Position numbers and translations under genes: made by a program. Positions 48,902 through 56,880 of a stretch of DNA of 64,000 nucleotides are shown here, piece after piece. Below the pieces are notes generated by a model. That model worked only from the letters and a program-made list of their open reading frames with translations, searched no databases and had not been told where the DNA came from. The stretch comes from Trujillonella endophytica (GTDB lineage Bacteria; Actinomycetota; Actinomycetes; Mycobacteriales; Geodermatophilaceae), in contig NZ_JABGCI010000007.1 of the NCBI RefSeq assembly GCF_019799905.1, positions 1 through 64,000 of the forward strand, in the 5' to 3' direction. Each line of letters begins with the position of its first letter. The stretch's first letter is position 1.

Positions 48902-50962
48902 ATGCGTCGGTGGGGGTGGCCCCTGGCCGCCGTTCTGATGGTCATCGCGGCTTCGACCGTGGCGCTCACCCGGTCGGAACGCAGTGTCGTCGGCGACGAG
49001 CAGGGTGCCCCCGGTCTCGTTGCTCGACTCGTGGACGAGACGGGCGAGCCGCTGCGCGATGCGGAGGTCCGGGTCGGTGACCAGACCGTCTCGACGGACG
49101 ATTCCGGGATCCTCCGGACGGAGCTGTCCGGGGGACCGCAGCTCCTCACGATCGCGGCGGACGATCACCTGCCGAGGACCCAGGCGGTCACCCCCGGCAC
49201 CCCCGTGGAGTTCCGGCTGACCGCCCGCGCAGAGGCGACCCTCTCCCTCCGGTTCGGGGGGGACGTGATGTTCGGCAGGAGGTTCTACGACCCGGACGAG
49301 GACGGCGATCGCAGCGACGGCCTCCTCCGCGAAGGCGCGACGGCCGGCGACCACGCGGCCCTGCTCTCGGAGGTCCGCCCGCTGCTGGAGGACGGGGACC
49401 TGACGGTCGTGAACCTCGAGACCGCTCTGGTGGAGCAGCCCTGGACGGCGACCGGGACACCCCGGCCACCGCTCTTCAACCCGACGAAGGACCTGATCCT
49501 CGCGAGCGCTCCTGCCGCGGCCCAGGCGTTGGTGGACACCGGCGTCGACGTCGTCTCGCTGGCGAACAACCACGTCTACGACGCCTTGGGCGCCGGCCTC
49601 GACTCCACGCTCGCCAGCCTCGACCGAGCCGGCCTCGTCCACTTCGGAGCCGGCCGTACGGTCGACGAGGCGTGGGCGCCGGCCGTCGTGGAACGCAAGG
49701 GCCAGCGCGTTGCCTTCCTCGGCTGCACCACTGTCAGCGGCTCCGACGAGGCCATCGCCAACGTGGCCGGGGAGGACCAGGGCGGCGCTGCGCGGTGCAC
49801 GACCGACCGTCTGGGAGCCGCCGTCCTCTCCGCGCGCGCGGGCGCCGACATGGTCGTGGTGATGATCCATGGTGGCGCTGAGTACGAGACCCGGCAGAGC
49901 GAGCGCGTCCAGGAGCTGACAGCCATCGCGTCCGCTGCGGGCGCCGCCCTCGTCGTCAACGGGCATCCGCACGTGGTCGGAGGCGTTGCGTCCGCCGGCG
50001 CCGGACTGGTCGCCGAGTCGTTGGGCAATCTCCTGTTCGACCAGACCGTGTGGCCGACCTTCCTCTCGTACGTGCTGCGGGTGGACACCCGTGCCGGGCA
50101 GCCGGTCCTCACGACGGTCGACCCGGTGTTCCTCGAGGACTACGTGCCCCGTCCGACCACCGGGCCCCTGGCTGATGCGGCCGCCCGGAGAGCCGCGGGG
50201 CTGATACCTGGTGGGGGAGCCGCACTGCGGGCCCCGGGCGCGGTCTTCACAGCGGGGACGGCTCCGGAGGCCGAAGAAGTCGAGTATGCCGCGGACGTCG
50301 ACGCGGTGGTCCGGCTGGCAGCCGGCTGGTGGCCCCAGGACGCCGCCGCACGAGTGGGGGAGGACCTGCTGTGGAGCGGGTCCTTCGAGGACCTGGACAC
50401 GGACCCGGAGACCGAGGGAGCACACGGCTGGGTCCTCGGCCCAGGGGGCGAGTTGACGTCTGCAGCGGCATGCTCCGGAGAGGTCGGGGTTCGCCTCGCC
50501 CGAAGCCCCGCCAGCACCGAGGACGTCCTGGCGGCGCCCGGGCACCGTCAACTCGTGGCTCCGGGGACCGACGTCACCGTCGTGGTGGACGTCCGGGACG
50601 CCTCAGCCGGAGCGACCCTCGAGTTGCGCTGGTACGACAGCAGGACCGGAGGGAGCACCTCCGGCACGAGCGTGACGATCCCCGAAGGGGCCGATGGGGA
50701 CACCTGCCGGCAGATCCGCCTGGATGCGACGGTGCCGGACGGGATCGTCGCCGTCCAGCCGGCTGTCCGGCTGCCCCCCACGGACGACGCCCAGTTCAGT
50801 GCCCAGGTGTCGTTCGACGACATGATGCTCGTCAGCTGGGCCGACCGAGGGGAGTCCGGGCGGCGGTACTCCGTGCTCGACGGGCGCGGCAGGCCGACCG
50901 TGACGCTGGCCCGTGACCCTGGCGCAGGCGATGACCCCGTGGCATTCCCGGCTGCTCGCTGA
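48902..50962 (+). CDS. CapA/PgsA-family poly-gamma-glutamate protein
   Basis: 686 residues. A signal anchor (WGWPLAAVLMVIAASTVALT) is followed by a carboxypeptidase-regulatory-like beta domain at about 38-110 (ARLVDETGEPLRDAEVRVGD). The CapA metallophosphatase-like domain runs from about 115 to 410: LRFGGDVMFGRRF, VVNLETALVEQPW, VVSLANNHVYDALG and VVNGHPHVVGG. The last 230 residues look like a beta-rich carbohydrate-binding-type domain (VDVRDASAGATLELRWYD). PgsA/CapA is the extracellular anchor or transport factor for poly-gamma-glutamate. GGAGGAGG precedes the ATG at 48902. It is much longer than Bacillus PgsA (about 380). Confidence 0.88.
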   Translation: MRRWGWPLAAVLMVIAASTVALTRSERSVVGDEQGAPGLVARLVDETGEPLRDAEVRVGDQTVSTDDSGILRTELSGGPQLLTIAADDHLPRTQAVTPGTPVEFRLTARAEATLSLRFGGDVMFGRRFYDPDEDGDRSDGLLREGATAGDHAALLSEVRPLLEDGDLTVVNLETALVEQPWTATGTPRPPLFNPTKDLILASAPAAAQALVDTGVDVVSLANNHVYDALGAGLDSTLASLDRAGLVHFGAGRTVDEAWAPAVVERKGQRVAFLGCTTVSGSDEAIANVAGEDQGGAARCTTDRLGAAVLSARAGADMVVVMIHGGAEYETRQSERVQELTAIASAAGAALVVNGHPHVVGGVASAGAGLVAESLGNLLFDQTVWPTFLSYVLRVDTRAGQPVLTTVDPVFLEDYVPRPTTGPLADAAARRAAGLIPGGGAALRAPGAVFTAGTAPEAEEVEYAADVDAVVRLAAGWWPQDAAARVGEDLLWSGSFEDLDTDPETEGAHGWVLGPGGELTSAAACSGEVGVRLARSPASTEDVLAAPGHRQLVAPGTDVTVVVDVRDASAGATLELRWYDSRTGGSTSGTSVTIPEGADGDTCRQIRLDATVPDGIVAVQPAVRLPPTDDAQFSAQVSFDDMMLVSWADRGESGRRYSVLDGRGRPTVTLARDPGAGDDPVAFPAAR

Positions 50963-51094
50963 GGCGGCCGTCCACCGAGGCGCCCAGCGGGCACATCTGA
51001 CGACGGTGCTCCGCGCGCGCCTGGTGACCAATCCGGTGTGGGGGTCCGTCTCGAACATCTGAGTGACGACTGGCAGGACGAGGGGGAGCACAGG

Positions 51095-52354
51095 GTGACC
51101 ACTGCACCGGGCGCGGCCGTCGAGGACGCGCTACCCGCGCTCGCGGACGCTGAGCGACTGGGGAGCCTCCAGGCCACCGGACTGCTCGCTGGCGACGGGG
51201 ATCCCACGCTGGACCGCCTCGCGCGGCTGGCTGCGGCCCTCATCGGCTCCCCCCGGGCCTTCGTGACCCTGGTGACCGACGAAGCGCAGCACCTCCCCGG
51301 CATGGTCCGGCTCGATGATCCGACGAACACGTCGCGGAGCACGACGCTGGGGGACTCCCTGTGCCAGTTCGCCGTGGCCACCCAGGAGTCCCTGGTCATC
51401 GAGGACGGCCGAGCGGACCTCCTCGTGCGGGACATGGAAACCGTCAGACGAGGTGAGATCGGGGCCTACGCCGGGGTGCCTCTGCGGACGGGACGGGGTC
51501 ACGTACTCGGGACCCTGTGCGTCGTGGACAGCCGGCCACGCCCGTGGCCCGAGGAGCGCATGTCCCTGTTGGAGGACCTGAGCGCGCTGGCGACCGACCA
51601 CCTGGAGAAGCGCATCGGTCAGGACCTGGACACGGGGGTGCGGCAGCTGGCCGCTGAGATGACCGGCCGCATCCCCCCTCTCACCGACGCCGTCCACAGT
51701 CTCGTCTCGCTCGCGGAGGAGCAGGAGGAGCCTCGCCTGCTTCGGTTCGCGGCGCTGACCCGGTCCCGGCTCGAGCCAGTCACGTCTCTGTCCCGCCGGC
51801 TCCAGGAGGCGTTGGGTCAGTCCGCCGCTGCTCGCCCCGAGCGCCACCAGGGGCCGGTGGACCTGCGAGCCGTGGCGCGGCGTTGTCTGCGCAGCGCTCG
51901 GGCCACCACGGGTACGTCTGCCCTGCGGCTCGAGGAGCCCGACGTCGCCCTCCCGGTGCCGTGCGACGGCGTCGGCTTGGAGCGGTCCCTGTCCCACGTC
52001 ATGGTGACGGCGCTGCACCACAGCCGCGAGGGAGCTGAGATCGTCATCCGCCTGGACCCGCCGGTCGACGGTGACGGGGAGGCCGGAGGGCCGCAGGGGC
52101 GCGGGCGAGACGTCACCTTGACGCTCGACGCGGACGACAGCCGGGTGCCGACAGGGGAGCTGGCGCGGATCGTGTCCCGGTTCGCCGAGACCGCCTGCGG
52201 GGCACAGGAAGCGGGTCCCGCCACCATCCGCATCGTCGGCGGTGCCGTCGTCGCCCAGAGTGGCTCGGTCCACGCGGAAGCCGCCCGAGACGGGCGCTTC
52301 AGACTGGTCGCACGCTGGCCGCTGGCTGCGGTGAGCGCGTCAGGCGGTGAGTAG
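51095..52354 (+). CDS. GAF-domain sensor protein with degenerate kinase-like end
   Basis: 419 residues, soluble. The N-terminal GAF domain runs to about 170 (RLAALIGSPRAFVTLVTDEA; GAYAGVPLRTGRGHVLGTLC). A helical region follows, like a dimerisation domain without an obvious phospho-His box. The C-terminal part (LERSLSHVMVTALHHSREGA) resembles an HATPase_c fold but lacks clear G1/G2 boxes. It may sense a ligand and signal by protein contact. The GTG at 51095 has GAGGGGGAG upstream; a GTG at 51038 is an alternative. It follows capA on the same strand and overlaps the opposing pgsC gene by 15 bases at the 3' ends. Confidence 0.75.
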   Translation: MTTAPGAAVEDALPALADAERLGSLQATGLLAGDGDPTLDRLARLAAALIGSPRAFVTLVTDEAQHLPGMVRLDDPTNTSRSTTLGDSLCQFAVATQESLVIEDGRADLLVRDMETVRRGEIGAYAGVPLRTGRGHVLGTLCVVDSRPRPWPEERMSLLEDLSALATDHLEKRIGQDLDTGVRQLAAEMTGRIPPLTDAVHSLVSLAEEQEEPRLLRFAALTRSRLEPVTSLSRRLQEALGQSAAARPERHQGPVDLRAVARRCLRSARATTGTSALRLEEPDVALPVPCDGVGLERSLSHVMVTALHHSREGAEIVIRLDPPVDGDGEAGGPQGRGRDVTLTLDADDSRVPTGELARIVSRFAETACGAQEAGPATIRIVGGAVVAQSGSVHAEAARDGRFRLVARWPLAAVSASGGE

Positions 52355-53359
52355 TCCGGTGGCGACGAGCCCACCTGCGAGGACGTTCATGATCCCGAAC
52401 GTGCCCAGCGAGGTCAGGGTCGCTCCCCACGCCGTCTTCTCCCATCCCTGGCGCTGGGCGTCGTTGGCCAGCAGCGCCGGCACCATCAGCGTGATGATGG
52501 TGAGACCGCGCCAGGGCACGTAGTCCCCGTCGGTCAGTGCCACGACCACGAGCTCCGCGGCCCAGCCGAGGATGGCTCCGACCAGGACCATGGTGCTGAG
52601 CTTGCGGCGTCCGAAGAGCAGCAACCGCGGCATCAGCAGGTGCACCACGACGAACCACGTGGCGACGGCGACGACCACGGCGAAGACGAGGTCCAGCCAG
52701 CGAGGTGCCACCAGGGCGATGTAGGCCCCGGAGATGAAGCCCCCCGAGCGCAACCCCAGTCGCGAGAACACGACCATGCCGATGCCCACGCTCGCGGCCG
52801 CGGCGACGACCACGAGTTCCCGTGGGAAGCCGGTCACGGAGATGAGACCGCCCACCGTCTCGCCCGGATCGAGCGCCGCGATGTCGAGCAGCGACCCGTA
52901 CACGAAGATGAAGAGGCCGAGGATCGCCGTGGTGCCCAGGACCGCGACGATGGTCTTGACCGGGCGCTGGCGTGCCATGTCGTGCGCCAGGATCCCGGGG
53001 ATGAGGAAACCGATCCCCGCAAGTCCCACGAGGACCGGGTCCACCTCGGACAGACTGCCGGATGCCAGGGTCAGCACCATCACGATGGCGAGACCCACCA
53101 GCACCTCGACCTCGAACTTCCGCCGGCCGTAGAGGATCACCCGCCGGGCCAGGAGGACGTGCACGACCACATAGGTCGCGAATGCGGCCACGACGGTCGT
53201 CGCGATGAAGAGCGGGGCGGGCAGGTGCAGGGCCAGATACGGCGGGACGATGGCGCCCCCCGTGGTGAGCTGCACCCGCTCGTAGAACAGCATGCTGATG
53301 ACGACGCCGACCACGAGGGCGACCCGGACGACCTCCGGCCGGAAGAAGTACTCATGCAT
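52340..53359 (-). CDS. pgsC: CapC/PgsC-family protein, internally duplicated
   Basis: 339 residues with about 10-12 membrane segments. Two homologous halves are visible. Residues 10-155 have LTTGGAIVPPYLALHL, LYGRRKFEVEVLVG and GILAHDMARQ. Residues 182-335 have LRSGGFISGAYIALVA, LFGRRKLSTMVLVG and ALLANDAQRQ. Each half corresponds to one PgsC/CapC unit (149 residues in Bacillus). PgsC is the membrane partner of the PgsB ligase. The ATG at 53359 lies within the end of pgsB (8-base overlap), so the two are coupled. Confidence 0.88.
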   Translation of the reverse strand: MHEYFFRPEVVRVALVVGVVISMLFYERVQLTTGGAIVPPYLALHLPAPLFIATTVVAAFATYVVVHVLLARRVILYGRRKFEVEVLVGLAIVMVLTLASGSLSEVDPVLVGLAGIGFLIPGILAHDMARQRPVKTIVAVLGTTAILGLFIFVYGSLLDIAALDPGETVGGLISVTGFPRELVVVAAAASVGIGMVVFSRLGLRSGGFISGAYIALVAPRWLDLVFAVVVAVATWFVVVHLLMPRLLLFGRRKLSTMVLVGAILGWAAELVVVALTDGDYVPWRGLTIITLMVPALLANDAQRQGWEKTAWGATLTSLGTFGIMNVLAGGLVATGLLTA

Positions 53360-54725
53360 CGGCGGTCCCGCGCGGCCGGTGCGCGCCGCCGGCGGCCGAT
53401 CCGTCCCGATCGGGCGAGGACCGGCCGAGGTGACCGCGCGCGCGGCGGACGCGACTCGTGCCGGCGGGCATGCGTGCGGGGTCACGTGACTCGTCGAGCT
53501 CGCTGCGGTGCTCGGTCCCCTGCAGGTGCTCGAAGTACTCGATGAGCAGTTCGGCCTGGTCGGTGTGGATGTTCACCATGCCGACGAGGACGCCCTCGGG
53601 TCCGTCGATCAGGCCGGCGATGGTGGAGAGGATCTGGTCGAGGCCGGGCTGGACGGTTTCACCGAGCAGGTGCACCCGCTCCCGCGGATATCCGAGATCG
53701 ACGATGGTGCGGCTCACCTGCTCCTCGTAGGCGCCGAACGTGATGACGTGATCGAGGTAGGAGGAGAGGTCGGTCGGCACCATCTGCGCGAACAGCTCGG
53801 CCCGACGTCCTCGGTCGCGGCGGTTGTTCAGGATGCCGACGACCGGCGCGTCCGGCGGGAACTGCGCCTGGAGGGTCTCGAAGGTGAGGACGACGCTCTC
53901 GCGGTCGTTGGCCGCGAACAGCGGGACCCAGAGGATGCGCTTGTCCAGCACGTCGTACCACCGGAGGCGCACGACCCCGATGTCGGGTACCGACTTCCAC
54001 ATCCCCCTCAGCGCGACCTGTCGGCCGATGCCGAGGAGACGCGCCACGGTGAGGCCGATGGCGACGTTCTCCTTGAACTGCAGGTAGTCGAAGCCCCGCA
54101 TGTCCTCGTCGTCGACCCCGCGTGGGTCGGCGTACATCAGCCGGCTCCCGCGGTCCTCGGCGCGGTCCCGGAGTCGGTCGCGCAGGTGCGGCCGGTCCTC
54201 GGCGGTGATGAGGATCCCGTTGCGGGGGATGGTGAGTGCCAGGGAGTCGGCGATCTGCTCGAGCGTCTCTCCCATCTCCTCCTGGTGGTCCTCCCGCACG
54301 TTGGTGATCACGGTGATGTCCGATCGGACGATGTAGTCCTGCGAGTACTGCTGGTAGAGCGGGCGCACGGCCATGCACTCGATGACGAGCGCCTCGACCT
54401 CCGGGCTCACGTGCCGGGCGACGATGTCGATCTGCTCGTTGATCGTCGCCGCTCCACGCCGGAAGATGGGGGTCTCCTGCCCGCGCCGCTCGATCACCCG
54501 GGCCGCGCTGCCAGTGGTCTTCGCGACGGTGACGAAGCCGCCCTCGCGGAGGACCCCTGCGACCAGGCGGGTCACCGTGGACTTCCCCCGGATCCCGTTC
54601 ACGTGCACCCGGACGTCGAGGTGGTCCAGCCGCGCGCGATGCCCGGACACCGACAGCCGCCAGTACACGATGAGGACGAGCGCGACGGCGACCAGGAACA
54701 GCAGGCTGGCCACCCCCGCGGTCAC
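53352..54725 (-). CDS. pgsB: Poly-gamma-glutamate synthase PgsB/CapB
   Basis: 457 residues. An N-terminal TM helix (SLLFLVAVALVLIVYWRLSV) is followed by the Mur-ligase-like ATPase with P-loop VNGIRGKST (Asn43-Thr50). Family blocks follow: TVAKTTGSAARVIERRGQE, ECMAVRPLYQQYSQDY and ITNVREDHQEEMGETLEQIA. This enzyme polymerises glutamate through gamma-amide bonds. The last 55 residues are a charged, disordered tail. The GTG start overlaps the stop of the preceding gene (GTGA), and the end overlaps pgsC. Confidence 0.93.
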   Translation of the reverse strand: MTAGVASLLFLVAVALVLIVYWRLSVSGHRARLDHLDVRVHVNGIRGKSTVTRLVAGVLREGGFVTVAKTTGSAARVIERRGQETPIFRRGAATINEQIDIVARHVSPEVEALVIECMAVRPLYQQYSQDYIVRSDITVITNVREDHQEEMGETLEQIADSLALTIPRNGILITAEDRPHLRDRLRDRAEDRGSRLMYADPRGVDDEDMRGFDYLQFKENVAIGLTVARLLGIGRQVALRGMWKSVPDIGVVRLRWYDVLDKRILWVPLFAANDRESVVLTFETLQAQFPPDAPVVGILNNRRDRGRRAELFAQMVPTDLSSYLDHVITFGAYEEQVSRTIVDLGYPRERVHLLGETVQPGLDQILSTIAGLIDGPEGVLVGMVNIHTDQAELLIEYFEHLQGTEHRSELDESRDPARMPAGTSRVRRARGHLGRSSPDRDGSAAGGAHRPRGTADA

Positions 54726-55615
54726 CGGGACGCCCCGGGGGGAGCCGCCGGCTCGACGTCCGTCTCCGTCTCCTCCGCTCGGGCCGCTCGCTGGGCATCC
54801 GTGACCAGTGCGTCGGCAGGGCCGGCGCCCGGTCCCAGCGAGGACAGGCCCACGTGGATCTCGGCGCAGTCGACCAAGCTGCGCCGCTCGTCCTGTTCGC
54901 GGACGGTGAACGCGGCGCGGGTGGCTGCGTCGATGACGGGACCGAGCACCTCCCAGGCGGCGGCCACGCCGGTCTCGGGCAGGATCGCCCCGACCTCGTC
55001 GGACTCGAGGGCGAAGGGGACGTCGGTGTCGCGCAACTGGCTCTCGACCAGGCGGGCGACGGCCCGGAGCGCGGCCTCCCTCGCGGCGGGATCCAGGCTC
55101 GGATCCGTGACCGCCACCTTCAGGACGGCGACGGTTAGCGGCCGGTCGTGCCGCCGGGCGCGGGAGACCTCCTCCTCGAGGCGCAGGAAGGCGACGTCCC
55201 GGGTCAACAGGCCCAGCGACCCGTACGCGGGCGTCAGCGACACGGCCTCGTCCCCGTCGCCCCGCCGGCGCGCGTGGATGCCCGCGGACACCATCCCGGT
55301 CAACCAGCCGACCGTCACCAGCCCGAGCACGAGAGCGAGTGACGTCGCGAAGGAATCTGCCGTCCAGGTGCCGGTGAGGCGCTGCTGGAGGACGACGGCC
55401 GCGGACACGGCCACTCCGAGGACGATGCCGCCGAAGGCGTCGAGGAAGAGGGCGCCCATGGCCGTGAGGACCACCGCGCCGACGGCGACGAGGGACTCGG
55501 GTACCGGTTCCAGCGCCGCGACGGCCCCCGCGAGCGTGGTGACGACGAGTGCCAGAGCGACCGGTACGTGCTGCTCAGTCCAGGCCGCTGTCAGCTTGCG
55601 CATCCTCCCCGTCAC
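54722..55615 (-). CDS. Membrane protein with degenerate GGDEF domain and RxxD I-site
   Basis: 297 residues. Four hydrophobic segments lie between 15 and 112 (VPVALALVVTTLAGAVAAL; TSLALVLGLVTVGWLTGMVS). The rest aligns with a GGDEF domain: LTRDVAFLRLEEEVSRARRH, then ALRAVARLVESQLRDTDVPF, then ALESDEVGAILPETG. The catalytic GGDEF is ESDEV (204-208), so it cannot be a normal cyclase. The inhibitory I-site RxxD is kept as RDTD (195-198), exactly five residues upstream. That combination is what PelD uses to bind cyclic-di-GMP. It overlaps pgsB (GTGA), implying a regulatory subunit. The start may be GTG 55615 or ATG 55603. Confidence 0.82.
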   Translation of the reverse strand: MTGRMRKLTAAWTEQHVPVALALVVTTLAGAVAALEPVPESLVAVGAVVLTAMGALFLDAFGGIVLGVAVSAAVVLQQRLTGTWTADSFATSLALVLGLVTVGWLTGMVSAGIHARRRGDGDEAVSLTPAYGSLGLLTRDVAFLRLEEEVSRARRHDRPLTVAVLKVAVTDPSLDPAAREAALRAVARLVESQLRDTDVPFALESDEVGAILPETGVAAAWEVLGPVIDAATRAAFTVREQDERRSLVDCAEIHVGLSSLGPGAGPADALVTDAQRAARAEETETDVEPAAPPGASR

Positions 55616-55721
55616 GCTCCTTCCACCGCTGCCGTGCGGCCAGGAACAGGATGGCGAAGACCAGCAGAGCCACTCCTCCCCGCACGAGCGCCTCGGCCCA
55701 GCTGACGGAATCGATTCCCAC
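55575..55721 (-). CDS. Small single-TM protein, PgsE-like by position
   Basis: 48 residues: a short N-terminus (SVSWAEALV), one TM helix (RGGVALLVFAILFLAARQRW) and a charged tail (KERDGEDAQADSGLD). It is the first gene of the minus-strand operon and overlaps the next start by 41 bases in another frame. Bacillus PGA operons carry a similarly small membrane peptide, PgsE/CapE, but sequence similarity cannot be judged at this length. The GTG at 55721 is inferred from the frame; upstream codons are Arg/Pro-rich and not membrane-like. Confidence 0.6.
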   Translation of the reverse strand: MGIDSVSWAEALVRGGVALLVFAILFLAARQRWKERDGEDAQADSGLD

Positions 55722-55768
55722 GCGGAGAGGGCTACCCTGGGAAGATGTGACGAATCGGTGACGCACAG

Positions 55769-56692
55769 GTGAACAGCAGGGAAACGCGGCAGTACCGCAC
55801 TCGGTCGCTAGGCTCGCAGTGGGCTGCGCGGGCAGTGGCGGGGGGCATGGCCTCGACCCTCGCGCTCGGCGCCTGCGCAGCGGAGGAAGCCCCATCGGAG
55901 CGGCTGGATGTCCTGCTCGAGCGCGTCGTCGACGCCGGCCCAGGCCGCGGGTCCCCGGACTACCGATCGCCTGATCCCCTGGTCGCGCACATGCTCGCGG
56001 GCGGCGTTCTGGCCGTCCTCGGCGGAGCCGACGACGCGCAGCTCCCGGTGGGGACGGTCCTGGTCGAGAGCGTGGACGCGGACGGCCGACCGGTGTCGGT
56101 GGTGATCGAGGACCCGGAGGAAGGGGCCCGAGGGCTCGGGGCCTACGCGGTCCGGCAAGGAACCGGTGCCCCGGCGGCTCTCGTGGTGGAGGTGCCGCAT
56201 CCCCGGTCCGATCGGCACACCGAGGACCTCGGCGTCGAGCTGTTCACTGCCTCGGGCGCGGACGTCCTGCTGGTCGCCGGAGCGCACCGCACCGCCGGGG
56301 AGGGTGCGGCGGACGTGGCCCACGAACCGGCGAGTGCCTTCGCCGCCGTGGACCGAGCCGTGGTGGGGCCCGGGACCGTCGTCGTGCAGGTGCACGGCTT
56401 CGACGAGTCGCGGCACCGCGGCTCGTCCTCGGTCGTGCTCTCCAGCACTGAGGCCGCACCGGATCCGCTGGTGCGTCAGCTGGCAGCGGCGTTCGAGGAC
56501 GCCGGGGTCGAGGCGTGCCTCTACGACGGTGAGGACTGCGCCGCCCTCGCCGGCACCCGCAACGTGCAGGGGGCGCACGCGCGCGGCGTCGGCGCCACCT
56601 TCGTGCACCTGGAGCTCGCCGCGGAGCTGCGCGACAGCGCCTCGGGGCGTCGCCGGGTGGTCGAGGTCCTCACCGACGTCCTGGGCGAGTGA
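55769..56692 (+). CDS. Lipoprotein with hydrolase-like motifs (candidate PGA hydrolase)
   Basis: 307 residues. The signal peptide ends in a lipobox (LALGAC), so the protein is probably lipid-anchored outside the membrane. The mature domain has VVEVPHPRSDRHTEDLGVEL (Glu141, His144), LLVAGAHRTAG, VVVQVHGFDESRHRG and ATFVHLELAAELR. These well-spaced His/Glu positions suggest a zinc-dependent amidase or peptidase. The family is not recognised with certainty. Divergence from the pgs operon and the PGA setting suggest it trims or releases the polymer; this is inference. The GTG at 55769 gives the complete signal peptide. Confidence 0.7.
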   Translation: MNSRETRQYRTRSLGSQWAARAVAGGMASTLALGACAAEEAPSERLDVLLERVVDAGPGRGSPDYRSPDPLVAHMLAGGVLAVLGGADDAQLPVGTVLVESVDADGRPVSVVIEDPEEGARGLGAYAVRQGTGAPAALVVEVPHPRSDRHTEDLGVELFTASGADVLLVAGAHRTAGEGAADVAHEPASAFAAVDRAVVGPGTVVVQVHGFDESRHRGSSSVVLSSTEAAPDPLVRQLAAAFEDAGVEACLYDGEDCAALAGTRNVQGAHARGVGATFVHLELAAELRDSASGRRRVVEVLTDVLGE

Positions 56693-56880
56693 CGCCTGCG
56701 GAGGGCCGGCGCCGGCGCGGTCGGTGAGCGCGGGCCCGAGCCTTCCCCCGCGAGGGGAGCGCCGCCCCCGTTCGGGTGACCTCCCCCTCCTCGCCTGTCA
56801 ACCCCTGCCCCGGGACGTCCGATCCAGCCGCGACTGGGTCAGATGACCGGGCGCGTCTGCCCCGGTCCCGGGAGGGGACG

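Noticed and set aside
51095..52354. GAF protein as a full histidine kinase
   Set aside because: No clear phospho-accepting His box or N/G1/G2 boxes could be seen, so only a kinase-like end is claimed.
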